Of a stretch of 64,000 nt of DNA, positions 25,831 to 34,676 are shown piece by piece. A program made the position numbers and the translations under genes. The notes under the pieces were generated by a model that was not told where the DNA came from, ran no database searches, and saw only the letters and a program-made list of their open reading frames with translations. The DNA is taken from NCBI RefSeq assembly GCF_040545805.1, contig NZ_JBEPMO010000002.1:62001-126000 (forward strand). The letters run 5' to 3'. Origin of the DNA: Moheibacter stercoris (lineage in GTDB: Bacteria > Bacteroidota > Bacteroidia > Flavobacteriales > Weeksellaceae). Positions within the stretch are counted from its first letter, which is position 1; each line of letters starts with the position of its first letter.

Positions 25831-26514
25831 TTAGAAATTAATCCGAAAACCAACTCCACGAATGCTTTCAATTTGCAAATTGGGGTCTTGTGAAAGGTAT
25901 TTTCTCAATCGACTGATGAAGACATCTAAACTTCTCCCCGAAAAGAAATCAGTTTCTTCCCATAACAATCCCAAAACGTCTTCTCGACGGATGATTTTGT
26001 CTTTGTTTTGAATGAGATAATGCAATAGTTGAGCTTCTTTTTCGGTCAAAATCTTTTCCGTTTTGGCCGATTTTAACGTTAAATTTTCAGGTTCAAATCT
26101 GAATTTACCAATCTGATAGGAATCTGCCTTTGGTGTTTCTACAACTTGATTTTTTCGTTTGAGAATGTTTTTAATTCGAAGAATTAATTCGTCTGCATCA
26201 AAAGGTTTGGTTACATAATCATCTGCACCCAATTGCAATCCGGTAATGATATCTTCCTTGAGCTTTTTGGCCGTTACAAACAAAAAAGGAAGACGCGGAT
26301 AATGCGTTTGGAGTTTTTTCGCCAAAGTGAAACCATCTTCTTTGGGCATCATCACATCTAGGATCAAAATATCAAATTCCTCGGAAAGCAAAATTGCACG
26401 CGCTTCTTCGCCATTGTAAACTCGACTGACTTGAAATTGGTTCAATTCCAAATATTGCTTCAGCAAATTCCCTAAATCTAAATCATCTTCAACGATTAAA
26501 ACTTTTGTCATCAT
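25831..26514 (-). CDS. OmpR/PhoB-family response regulator
   Basis: The 227-residue protein has a receiver domain (about 1-120) with the acidic pocket EDDLD, the phosphoacceptor in LILDVMMPKEDG (Asp53), the switch Thr in LFVTAKK and the conserved Lys in DYVTKPFD. A winged-helix output domain follows (about 130-227), with LTEKEAQLLHYLIQNKDKIIRREDVLGLLW and SLDVFISRLRKYL. It lies 15 bases downstream of a sensor kinase and forms a two-component pair. Regulators of this family bind direct repeats with 11-base spacing, and such repeats are present in the promoter region of the operon. The signal is unknown. Confidence 0.95.
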   Translation of the reverse strand: MMTKVLIVEDDLDLGNLLKQYLELNQFQVSRVYNGEEARAILLSEEFDILILDVMMPKEDGFTLAKKLQTHYPRLPFLFVTAKKLKEDIITGLQLGADDYVTKPFDADELILRIKNILKRKNQVVETPKADSYQIGKFRFEPENLTLKSAKTEKILTEKEAQLLHYLIQNKDKIIRREDVLGLLWEETDFFSGRSLDVFISRLRKYLSQDPNLQIESIRGVGFRINF

Positions 26515-26529
26515 GCAACCTTTTTTAAC

Positions 26530-27909
26530 CTAAGAAATAGGAAGTTTCAATGTAAATATACTTCCTTTTCCGATTTGACTTTCAACCGAAATGCTTCCGT
26601 TTAAGCTTTCTATGATTTGCTTACTTAAATACAAGCCCAAGCCTAAACCTTTTACATCATGTAAATTTCCTTGGGATACGCGGTAGAATTTCTCAAATAT
26701 TTTCTTCTTTTCAGCTGGAGAAATTCCTCGACCCAAATCATGAATTTCAATCCAATATTCGTTTTGACGCTCTTTTCCTTTGATCCAAATTTCAGAACCT
26801 TCAGGACTATATTTTTCTGCATTTTGCAAAATATTTTGCAAAACTCTCCCCAATTGATAGGAATCAGTTTGAAGAAATAATTCTTTGGGCTCCAATTCTA
26901 AACCGATATCATGCGTATTGGACTGATAATCCTTTACATGATCTTTTAAAAACTGAACAATTTCGATGTTTTCCCAATTCACTTTTGGATTGTCAACAGT
27001 GGTTTCCAAAATTCGATCAAAAATCTGTTGAATTCGGTTGTTCTGACGACTCATGGATTGAATCAGAGATTCCATCATTTCGGGATTTTGCAACAATTGT
27101 TCGTTTTGAAAGGATTTCACGATAAGATTCAAAGAAGTCAAGGGTGTTTTTAATTCGTGGGTAATATTGTTGGCGAAATCAGTTTTGATTTCAGCAATTT
27201 TACGTTGTTTGATCATGGCTCTATACATCCAGAAAAACAAGGCTACGACCGAAATAAGTAGAACGATCGCGGCGATTAAAATCCAAGCCATTCGCGACAA
27301 CACTTCTCGTTTCCAATTGTTGATATCAAAATCAATGACATGGTCTATTTTGATGTTGTATTTCTCTCGCGTATGAGTCCTATAATCATCACTTATCCAA
27401 TCGCTATTGTTCAAAAAAGATCCACCGCCTAAACGAAAAATTTCGGATGATTCTAATTCCTTCCCAATGTAAATCAATGACGCATTGGAAATGCTTATGA
27501 TGGTATCGGAAATCGTATCGTTTCGAAAATATATCATGTTGAACTTACCTCGTATATTAATTTCATCTAGAATCGGATAATCCTTACGATGAAGATTCAA
27601 AAAGGCTTGCGTCAAATTTCTGATCGAATCTGTTTTCTTTTTTAACAAAGCATGAAATTCAGCCGACGTAATGCTATCCTTCAATTCTTGAATCTTCAAA
27701 TCCTTGACGATATCCTGAAACGCAAGTTCCAACGTATCGATTTGAGGAGCATTGACCAAAATACTGACAGAATCCTTTACTTCTTTGACATATTCTTCTT
27801 TCTTAAGATTGTAAGTATTGCTAACCAAAAAGTATTGAATCGCAATTAAACCTGCCAGAATAGCGACACAAATTATGGTTAAATACCGAAGTTGATTGTT
27901 CTTTTTCAC
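26530..27909 (-). CDS. Sensor histidine kinase
   Basis: From the GTG at 27909 the product has 459 residues. A first membrane helix (about 9-29) and a second near residue 210-235 bracket a periplasmic sensor domain of about 180 residues that I cannot name. The kinase core has the H box ANNITHELKTPLTSLNLI, the N box LQNILQNAEKYSPEG, and the G boxes EIHDLGRGISPAEK and GLGLGLYLSKQIIE. A TTG 11 codons upstream is also open, but that triplet is the -33 element of a good promoter (TTG, 19 bases, TATTTTTG), and the -7 box ends 3 bases before the GTG. The mRNA is then probably leaderless. It pairs with the response regulator downstream. Confidence 0.9.
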   Translation of the reverse strand: MKKNNQLRYLTIICVAILAGLIAIQYFLVSNTYNLKKEEYVKEVKDSVSILVNAPQIDTLELAFQDIVKDLKIQELKDSITSAEFHALLKKKTDSIRNLTQAFLNLHRKDYPILDEINIRGKFNMIYFRNDTISDTIISISNASLIYIGKELESSEIFRLGGGSFLNNSDWISDDYRTHTREKYNIKIDHVIDFDINNWKREVLSRMAWILIAAIVLLISVVALFFWMYRAMIKQRKIAEIKTDFANNITHELKTPLTSLNLIVKSFQNEQLLQNPEMMESLIQSMSRQNNRIQQIFDRILETTVDNPKVNWENIEIVQFLKDHVKDYQSNTHDIGLELEPKELFLQTDSYQLGRVLQNILQNAEKYSPEGSEIWIKGKERQNEYWIEIHDLGRGISPAEKKKIFEKFYRVSQGNLHDVKGLGLGLYLSKQIIESLNGSISVESQIGKGSIFTLKLPIS

Positions 27910-27912
27910 ACA

Positions 27913-27942
27913 ACAAAAATAGAAAACGAAATGAGAAAGCAA
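27913..27942 (-). promoter_or_regulatory. Promoter of the two-component operon
   Basis: On the minus strand TTG (27942-27940), 19 bases and TATTTTTG (27920-27913) fit the Bacteroidota consensus. The predicted first transcribed base is the G of the GTG start at 27909. Confidence 0.55.
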
Positions 27943-27957
27943 CGTTCATTCAGCATC

Positions 27958-27985
27958 ATTAACCCTTCATTAACTTAAGATTAAC
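27958..27985. promoter_or_regulatory. Three ATTAAC direct repeats with 11-base phase
   Basis: ATTAAC occurs at 27958, 27969 and 27980, exactly 11 bases apart, in the divergent region between the kinase gene and the small secreted protein gene at 28037. The array lies about -49 to -76 from the kinase start and about -34 to -61 from the predicted start on the plus strand. This is the form of site bound by tandem OmpR/PhoB-family dimers, so the regulator encoded next to it is the natural candidate. Confidence 0.55.
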
Positions 27986-28036
27986 CGACATTCGATTTTC
28001 ATTGATAGATATTTGCTCTATCAAATAATCAACAGT

Positions 28037-28426
28037 ATGAAAGCAATTATTTTCCTTATTAGTTTATTTATTGGAATCTGTGTTATGGCACAAAACAATA
28101 CGACTCATCAATCAACCAAAGTTTCGGTTTCGATTAGTGGAACAGATTCAGATTATAGTTATTTGGCCAAATTTGATGAAGAAAAAACCTCGACCATTCA
28201 GACTTTGGTTCAAAAGGAAATGGGAAAACCTCAAACCACAACTAGCACCAAAACCATTTGGGAAGGAAAAGGATATTACATCAGTTTGTCTTCTGGTCGA
28301 ATTTTAATCGAAGGAGATAAAAAGAAACTAACGAAATCCTTTTTGACTCAATTGGAGAATTTAGGTGATAAAATTTCCAATGCACTCGAATCTCCAAAAC
28401 CACCAAAAGTCCCTAAGACTCCATAA
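28037..28426 (+). CDS. Small secreted protein of unknown function
   Basis: I do not recognise the family. The 129-residue product starts MKAIIFLISLFIGICVMAQ, a Sec signal peptide with cleavage after MAQ. The mature part begins with an Asn/Thr/Ser-rich stretch, has one compact region (FDEEKTSTIQTLVQKEMG, then TIWEGKGYYISLSSGRILIEGDKKKL) and ends with a Lys/Pro tail (PKPPKVPKTP). A TTG eight codons upstream is open but lacks signal-peptide character. The gene is divergent from the two-component system, and the phased ATTAAC repeats lie directly upstream, so it may be a target or an accessory periplasmic partner of that system. The DUF5916 gene follows after 69 bases. Confidence 0.75.
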   Translation: MKAIIFLISLFIGICVMAQNNTTHQSTKVSVSISGTDSDYSYLAKFDEEKTSTIQTLVQKEMGKPQTTTSTKTIWEGKGYYISLSSGRILIEGDKKKLTKSFLTQLENLGDKISNALESPKPPKVPKTP

Positions 28427-28495
28427 AAAAATTCCTTCTACCCAATCAACTGTAACAAGAGAAAAAATCAATCGTCTATTCAAAAACTTATTACG

Positions 28496-30982
28496 ATGTC
28501 AACAATCCTTAATTTCATCTTAGTGCTCAGCTTATTTCTTATGGGAATTTTTGGTTACGCCCAAGATAGCATTTCGCGAAAAATGATTCAAGTTGAAAAA
28601 ATAAATGAACGTCCAAAAATCGACGGATTTTTAGATGAATTTGTTTGGCAAAATGCTCCCATTGCCAAAAATTTTGTAGAAAGAACGCCAACCAATGGCA
28701 ATCCAGAACCCGATTCCTTACGAACGGAAGTAAAAATCTTGTACGATGATTTGGGAATTTATTTGGGTGCGACCATGTTTGACTCAGAACCTGAAAAAAT
28801 CTTGAAAGAATTGACCGAACGCGATGGAATTGGGAATTCTGATTTTATCTATTTTCTCATCAATGGATACAACGACCGTCAACAAAGTTTGCAATTTGCG
28901 ATTACAGCAGGCGGAAACCAATACGACTCCAAAATTACCAATGAAAATGAAGACAGTTCTTGGAATGGGGTTTGGTATAGCGCAGTTCAAATTACCGATT
29001 TTGGGTGGGTAGCGGAAATCTTCATCCCTTATTCAGAACTTCGTTTTCCCGATAAAGAGCAACAAGTTTGGGGATTGAACATAGAACGTGAAGTGAGAAG
29101 AACGCGTAAGCGTTATGTTTGGAGTCCAGTAGACAACACCAAAGGTAGTTTTGCCTTTTATGACGGTGAAATTCATGGGATTTCCAGCATCGATCCTCCT
29201 ACTCGACTTTCTTTTCAACCCTATGTTTCGAGCTATTTCACCCATTATGATGGCAAATCTGACATTACCGTAAATGGTGGTTTGGACTTGAAATATGGAA
29301 TCAATGATGCATTTACTTTGGATATGATTTTGGTGCCCGATTTTGGTCAAACCAAATTTGACGAAGCAGTATTAAATCTATCAGCTTTTGAGGTTCAATA
29401 TGTGGAACAGCGTCCATTTTTCACAGAAGGAACCGAAATGTTTTCCAAAGGAAATTTATTCTATTCGAGAAGAATTGGAGGTAGTCCATCCAGACAACCC
29501 TTACTTGGCGAAAATGAAGTGATTTCGGAATATCCAGCAAAAATTGATTTGCTGAACGCATTGAAAGTTTCCGGTCGAACAGATAAAAATTTAGGAATTG
29601 GAGTTTTTAACGCGATTACCGAAAAAACCTATGCCAAGGTTCAAAATGAACTAACGGGCGAAACGAGAAAAGAATTGATTGAACCTCTAGCCAATTACAA
29701 TGTCTTTGTATTGGATCAACGATTTGGACAAAACAGTTCCATTTCTTTGGTGAACACCAATACCATGCGCGAAGGAAATTTTCGAGATGCGAATGCTACG
29801 GGAATCTATGCCAATATCACCAACAAATCCAATACTTGGAATTTTGCTGGAAACTTAGAAGGCGCTTGGGTCATGGAGGACAAAACCAAATTTGGAATGG
29901 AAGGAAATGTTGGGGTAGCGAAAATCAGTGGAGCCCATCGTTATCAAGCCAGTATGTTTTTTAGAACCAAAGATTACAACATCGATGATTTGGGGTATAC
30001 AGGACCGACCAATTACATGAATTACTATTTGTATTATGGCTATCGTTTGTTGAAACCCAAAGGATTTCTGAATTCGATGTATTTGAACTTTAATTTGAAT
30101 TACAATCGTAGAATTGAGCCTGATTTGCATTATAATTCCAACCTAAATTTTAACTCAAGTTTCAATACCAAGGAATTCTTTGGTTTTGGAGGCGGATTTG
30201 AAACAACTCTATTCAAATTCAATGAAATCTACGAACCAAGAACTTTTGGAAGACATTTAGTAGTTCCTATGTTTTATGATATCTGGGCTTGGATTTCGAC
30301 CGATTACCGCAAAAAATTAGCCATTGATGCCACCATCGATTGGTACAAATACGACCAAAAAGGTAGAGGAAGATTGATTTTGGATTTCGCCCCTCGCTAT
30401 CGATTCTCTGACCGCTTCAAAGTTTTCTATAGTTTCCATGCAACTTTATCGGACAAAGAAAATGGATTTGTAGGAAAATCGGGAGAGGATATTTTCATCG
30501 GAGTTCGTGATCGAAATACTTTGGAAAATTCCTTAGAAGCTCAGTATATTTTCAATGAAAAAATGGCGTTGAATTTGGCTTTTAGACATTATTTCACCGA
30601 TGTAACTTATGAATCAATCAATACTTTGAATCAAGATGGAAGTTTAACATTGGCTGAAAATTACACAAACAATCACAATGCGACCTATAACAACTGGAAT
30701 GTAGATCTACGATTCAATTGGTGGTTTGCACCTGGAAGTCAATTGTCCTTGTTGTACCGAAATTCGGTAGAGAGTTATGAAGAATTCTCCAAGCGAAGTT
30801 TCAATGATAATTTCAATTATATGTTTGACCAGCCACAATTGAATAGTTTCTCGATCAAAATTAGTTACTTTTTAGATTACAATCGCATGAAACATTGGTT
30901 CAAAAAGAATCCTTCTACAATGGATTCGGGTGAACGAATTTCCTATCATGACCTAAAGAATTACGGAACAAAAAGAATTTAA
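28496..30982 (+). CDS. CBM9-like/DUF5916 outer-membrane protein
   Basis: The 828-residue protein has a signal peptide (cleavage near GYAQD) and an N-terminal carbohydrate-binding-family-9-like domain (about 30-220), recognised by PKIDGFLDEFVWQNA, VKILYDDLGIYLGATMFDSEP, WVAEIFIPYSELRFP and WGLNIEREVRRTRKRYVWSPVD. The remaining 600 residues match DUF5916, a large beta barrel with the opening LSFQPYVSSYFTHY and the motif FDEAVLNLSAFEVQYVEQRPFFTEGTEMFSKGNLFYSRRIGG. Members are frequent in Bacteroidota and their function is unproven; surface binding or import of glycans has been supposed. It may share the promoter of the small secreted protein upstream. Confidence 0.88.
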   Translation: MSTILNFILVLSLFLMGIFGYAQDSISRKMIQVEKINERPKIDGFLDEFVWQNAPIAKNFVERTPTNGNPEPDSLRTEVKILYDDLGIYLGATMFDSEPEKILKELTERDGIGNSDFIYFLINGYNDRQQSLQFAITAGGNQYDSKITNENEDSSWNGVWYSAVQITDFGWVAEIFIPYSELRFPDKEQQVWGLNIEREVRRTRKRYVWSPVDNTKGSFAFYDGEIHGISSIDPPTRLSFQPYVSSYFTHYDGKSDITVNGGLDLKYGINDAFTLDMILVPDFGQTKFDEAVLNLSAFEVQYVEQRPFFTEGTEMFSKGNLFYSRRIGGSPSRQPLLGENEVISEYPAKIDLLNALKVSGRTDKNLGIGVFNAITEKTYAKVQNELTGETRKELIEPLANYNVFVLDQRFGQNSSISLVNTNTMREGNFRDANATGIYANITNKSNTWNFAGNLEGAWVMEDKTKFGMEGNVGVAKISGAHRYQASMFFRTKDYNIDDLGYTGPTNYMNYYLYYGYRLLKPKGFLNSMYLNFNLNYNRRIEPDLHYNSNLNFNSSFNTKEFFGFGGGFETTLFKFNEIYEPRTFGRHLVVPMFYDIWAWISTDYRKKLAIDATIDWYKYDQKGRGRLILDFAPRYRFSDRFKVFYSFHATLSDKENGFVGKSGEDIFIGVRDRNTLENSLEAQYIFNEKMALNLAFRHYFTDVTYESINTLNQDGSLTLAENYTNNHNATYNNWNVDLRFNWWFAPGSQLSLLYRNSVESYEEFSKRSFNDNFNYMFDQPQLNSFSIKISYFLDYNRMKHWFKKNPSTMDSGERISYHDLKNYGTKRI

Positions 30983-31035
30983 TGGTTTATATTTTCTTAA
31001 AATGGGTTTATTTTGTCGAATAAATCCATTTTTTT

Positions 31036-32682
31036 GTGCCTTCAAAAAAACTCATACTAGGAATTTTACTTGTCATATTCATCAATTTATTGCAAGCGTT
31101 TTTAACTCCGCTGGCAGAAGATGAAGCCTATTATTGGGTATGGTCGCAGCATTTGGATTGGGGATATTTTGACCATCCACCTATGGTTGCTTGGTGGATT
31201 TCATTGGGGTATTCCATCTTTCAAAATGAATTAGGCGTTCGATTTCTGAGTGCCTTTATGAGTGGAATGACCATTTTACTCTGTTGGAAAATTCTTCAAC
31301 CCAAAACCAAACAAGAAGAAAAGTTATTCGGACTGATTTTGGGTTCTTGTGTGGTGTTTCATGCATTTGGATTTTTAACTACACCCGATGCGCCCCTTTT
31401 ATTTTTTACGGTTTTCTATCTTTTCACGCTCAAAAACTTTTTAGAGAAAAATACTTGGACAACCATGTTTCTCATAGGAATTGCCTTCGCCGGAATTATG
31501 TATAGCAAATACCACGGGATTTTGGTTATAGGCTTCACGCTTTTTCCCATCCTTTCCAATCTTTGGCGAAATCCAAAATTCTACCTAGCGATTTTGTTTA
31601 GTTTGGTTTTGTACGCTCCTCATTTGAATTGGCTTTACGAACATGATTTCTCACCAATTTCCTATCATTTCTCTGAACGAAGTGCAGATGAAAAATTTGA
31701 AATCATCAAATTGGTGAATTATATTGGAATGGTCTTTTTGGGTTGTGCGCCTTTCTTGGTTTATTTTATTTGGAAAGCTATTTTTCGATTTAAAATAGAA
31801 AATCCATTCGAAAAATCAGTGAAAGCATTGGCGATTCTTCCCGTAGTATTTTTTCTGTTTAGCACTTTCAAAGACAATGTCCAGCCGCAATGGTTGCTGA
31901 TCAGTTTTGTCGCAATGGCCTTTATTAGCTTTTGGTTTTGGAACAAACAACCCAAAAACAAAACCTTTTATGTTTTAGGATTGATTGGAATTGGATTGAT
32001 TTTCCTTCTGCGAATTTTGATTGCAATGCCTTCAATTTCGCCTTTATACAAAGACAAAGATTTCGCATTAACAGCTGGAAAACTTTCATCTGAAAAGGTG
32101 GTATTGGAAAAATACCAAGAAGCTTCTTTGTTTTTATTTTACAATCCTCAACGTGAAGTTGCGGTACACCGAACGTTGGGAAATCGAAAGAGTCAATACA
32201 CTTTGTGGGATTGGGAAGAAAGTTTTAATGGACAAACCGTTGAATACATTTCACCTTGGGTAAAGTCTGAACATTCATTCAAAGGATTGAAAAACCGAGA
32301 TTATTTCATCAAAAAAATTGAGAATTATCAGACCTATCATTTGATTGAAATTAGAACAGACGTAAACAACTTAAAATTTTCAAAGGACACAATGATTCTT
32401 GGAATCATCATCACAAATGGTCACGATAGATCGATTGAAATTGGACCCAATTCTCTTTTGAAAATGAATTTGAATTATTACCAAGATCATCAGTACAATG
32501 TCATCGCTTCCACACCTATTTCATCGGAAACCATTGAATTGAAACCATTTGAGCAAGAAAAAATTCAAATTAAAATTCCAAGAATCGATCAGAATGGAAA
32601 ATTCCACGCAAATTTTGGGATTCATTATAGTCCAATCGGAACCACCTACGTTTCCAAGGTTATTCAGATTGAAAATCCCTAA
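31036..32682 (+). CDS. GT39/ArnT-like membrane glycosyltransferase
   Basis: The start is a GTG. The 548-residue protein is of the GT-C fold: about ten membrane helices over the first 340 residues, with the catalytic acidic loop LAEDEAYYWVWSQHLDWGYFDHPPMVAWWI between helices 1 and 2, where the Asp-Glu pair is expected to bind lipid-linked sugar. A soluble C-terminal domain of about 200 residues follows. Relatives transfer mannose or aminoarabinose from polyprenyl phosphate to proteins or lipid A; which acceptor is used here is unknown. It converges on mltG and the two stop codons directly abut with no terminator between them. Confidence 0.87.
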   Translation: MPSKKLILGILLVIFINLLQAFLTPLAEDEAYYWVWSQHLDWGYFDHPPMVAWWISLGYSIFQNELGVRFLSAFMSGMTILLCWKILQPKTKQEEKLFGLILGSCVVFHAFGFLTTPDAPLLFFTVFYLFTLKNFLEKNTWTTMFLIGIAFAGIMYSKYHGILVIGFTLFPILSNLWRNPKFYLAILFSLVLYAPHLNWLYEHDFSPISYHFSERSADEKFEIIKLVNYIGMVFLGCAPFLVYFIWKAIFRFKIENPFEKSVKALAILPVVFFLFSTFKDNVQPQWLLISFVAMAFISFWFWNKQPKNKTFYVLGLIGIGLIFLLRILIAMPSISPLYKDKDFALTAGKLSSEKVVLEKYQEASLFLFYNPQREVAVHRTLGNRKSQYTLWDWEESFNGQTVEYISPWVKSEHSFKGLKNRDYFIKKIENYQTYHLIEIRTDVNNLKFSKDTMILGIIITNGHDRSIEIGPNSLLKMNLNYYQDHQYNVIASTPISSETIELKPFEQEKIQIKIPRIDQNGKFHANFGIHYSPIGTTYVSKVIQIENP

Positions 32683-33702
32683 TTATTTAATTCCTCTATC
32701 GTTTAACCATTTACGGTATTTCGCAGCATTTCGTTCGTGTTCTGCATAACTATTGGTGAAACTATGATATCCTGGGCGATCTGGGTCAGCACAAAAATAC
32801 ACATACGGATGTTCCTCAGGATTTAGAACGGCATCCACAGCTGTCGTATTGGGCAAGCAGATAGGTGCTGGAGGCAATCCTTTCACTTTATAGGTATTAT
32901 AATCAGATGGAATTGCCAAATGTCCATGATACACACGTTGAATTTTATTGTCAAATCCATTCTGCAATTTATACGCATAAATCGATGTAGGATCGGCTTC
33001 CAATCGCATATCTTTTGCCAAACGATTGAGGTAAGCTTGAGCCACTTTGGGCTGTTCGTCTACTTTGGAAGCTTCCATTTGAACAATGGATGCCAAAGTA
33101 TAAACTTGCAAAGGTGTGAAATTCATCGCAGCAGCTTTTTGTTGGCGTTCTTTGTTCCAAACTTTGTCAAATTCGGCTGTCATTTTCTCCACAAATTTCT
33201 CTCCAGACGTATTCCAGAAATAATGATAGGTATTGGGAACAAAATAAATTTTGACTGTTTCGGCTGTCATATTGGGATCTTTTTTCATTCCCCAATCCAC
33301 AATGGCTTGAACTATTTCAGCTGAATCGGCTTCAATTTTTTTGGAAACTGAACTTGCCAAATGAAAAATGGTCGGTTCATTTTTAATCCTCAATTTCACC
33401 TCTTCCTGGCTTCCTAAAATCAAACGATTGACCAATTCTTTGTTGGTGTCGGATTCATTCAATTTGTATTTCCCAGGTTTCAATTTCTCAGGTAAATCTT
33501 TTGATTCTGCATAGTTTCGGAAAACATCCAAATCCGTCATTTTGGTACTCAAAGAGTCCATTACTTCCTCAAAATTCGCTTCTGTTCGGATGTACAAATA
33601 TGCATCCTCTTTGACCAATTTTTTTGAACCTTGAAAGAAGCTACAGCTCGTCAATGAAGTTGCCAATAGACCAATTGCAATAAATTTCGTATAGTTTTTC
33701 AT
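32683..33702 (-). CDS. mltG: Endolytic murein transglycosylase MltG
   Basis: MltG cleaves nascent glycan strands at the inner membrane and so sets their length. The 339-residue product starts MKNYTKFIAIG and here has a lipobox-like LTSCSFF instead of a plain N-terminal anchor. The YceG domain shows TIFHLASSVSKKIEADS, FVPNTYHYFW, the catalytic Glu in ASIVQMEASKVDEQPKVA, RLEADPTSIYA-type segment (MRLEADPTSIYAY) and the final YVYFCADPDRPGYHSFTNSYAEH. I prefer the ATG at 33702, 2 bases after the dapF stop, over a longer frame that overlaps dapF. The gene is probably translated together with dapF. Confidence 0.93.
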   Translation of the reverse strand: MKNYTKFIAIGLLATSLTSCSFFQGSKKLVKEDAYLYIRTEANFEEVMDSLSTKMTDLDVFRNYAESKDLPEKLKPGKYKLNESDTNKELVNRLILGSQEEVKLRIKNEPTIFHLASSVSKKIEADSAEIVQAIVDWGMKKDPNMTAETVKIYFVPNTYHYFWNTSGEKFVEKMTAEFDKVWNKERQQKAAAMNFTPLQVYTLASIVQMEASKVDEQPKVAQAYLNRLAKDMRLEADPTSIYAYKLQNGFDNKIQRVYHGHLAIPSDYNTYKVKGLPPAPICLPNTTAVDAVLNPEEHPYVYFCADPDRPGYHSFTNSYAEHERNAAKYRKWLNDRGIK

Positions 33703-33704
33703 GT

Positions 33705-34490
33705 TTATTTCTTGATTTCTATTTCGCCTTTGAACACAAATTTCGCAGGACCTGTTAACCAAATATTTTCAAATCCCTGAGAAGGATTTTCTTCAAATCG
33801 CACCTGTAAATTCCCTCCTCTTGCTTGAACTTTTACTTGATTGACTTTAATTTTTTCGGATACAAATGCCGCAATTGCAGCTGCCGTAATTCCAGTTCCA
33901 CAAGCCAAAGTTTCGTCTTCCACTCCACGCTCGTAGGTACGAATTTTCAAGGTTTGACCATCCAATACTTGGACAAAATTCACATTGCTTCCTTCTTCAA
34001 AATAAGGACTTCCATACCGGATTTGAGCTCCTCTCCCTTTAACATCCACTTGTTCTACATCCTGCACAAATTCGACATGATGCGGAGAACCGGTATGCAA
34101 AAACAAATGAGATGAAAATACCTGAACTTCGGAAACATTGATCATTTGCAATTGAATTTCTTCTGGATTGATAAAGGCATGATGCAAACCATCGATGGCA
34201 TTGAATGAGGTTTGAGATTGTATTAAGTTCAAATCTTCCGCAAAACGCACGATGCAACGACCACCATTTCCGCACATCGTACTTTGTCTACCATCGGAAT
34301 TGAAGTAAAGCATTTTAAAATCGGAATTCTGGTCGTTTTGCAATAAAATCAAACCATCTGCGCCAATGCCGAAATTTCGATGACAGATTTGTTCAATGGT
34401 TTTTTGATTGATGGGAAAGAATTCGGACCGATCATCAATCATCACAAAATCATTTCCAGCACCTTGGTATTTAAAAAAGGGAATTTTCAA
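33705..34490 (-). CDS. dapF: Diaminopimelate epimerase
   Basis: DapF converts LL- to meso-diaminopimelate for lysine and peptidoglycan synthesis. The 261 residues start MKIPFFKYQGAGNDFVMIDD, the family signature. The two catalytic Cys lie in TMCGNGGRC (Cys73) and LACGTGITAAA (Cys197). Both halves of the symmetrical fold are complete. It precedes mltG by two bases, which puts a precursor enzyme and a cell-wall enzyme on one transcript. Confidence 0.97.
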   Translation of the reverse strand: MKIPFFKYQGAGNDFVMIDDRSEFFPINQKTIEQICHRNFGIGADGLILLQNDQNSDFKMLYFNSDGRQSTMCGNGGRCIVRFAEDLNLIQSQTSFNAIDGLHHAFINPEEIQLQMINVSEVQVFSSHLFLHTGSPHHVEFVQDVEQVDVKGRGAQIRYGSPYFEEGSNVNFVQVLDGQTLKIRTYERGVEDETLACGTGITAAAIAAFVSEKIKVNQVKVQARGGNLQVRFEENPSQGFENIWLTGPAKFVFKGEIEIKK

Positions 34491-34566
34491 CGCACTTAAT
34501 TTTAGACAAAATTAGGAAATTTTAAAGGTTATTGGAAGTGGAATTGAAATGGTGATTTTGAAACCA

Positions 34567-34603
34567 TTAAAGTTTCATTAAAAATTGTTAAAACACAGTT
34601 AAA
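34567..34603 (+). promoter_or_regulatory. Four phased TTAAA repeats upstream of htrA
   Basis: TTAAA occurs at 34567, 34578, 34588 and 34599 (steps of 11, 10 and 11), ending five bases before the -33 TTG of the htrA promoter. The word and phase resemble the ATTAAC array near the two-component system at 27958-27985. A response-regulator site is the simplest reading, though AT-rich DNA makes such words frequent. Confidence 0.45.
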
Positions 34604-34607
34604 CCGC

Positions 34608-34639
34608 TTGTTTTAAACGAATTCTTGGTATTAAATTTG
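34608..34639 (+). promoter_or_regulatory. Promoter of htrA
   Basis: TTG (34608-34610), 21 bases and TAAATTTG (34632-34639) fit the Bacteroidota consensus, with a start near 34643 and a leader of about 34 bases. Confidence 0.6.
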
Positions 34640-34676
34640 ATTTGTTCAAAAAACAAGATAAATAGAAAATTAACTT

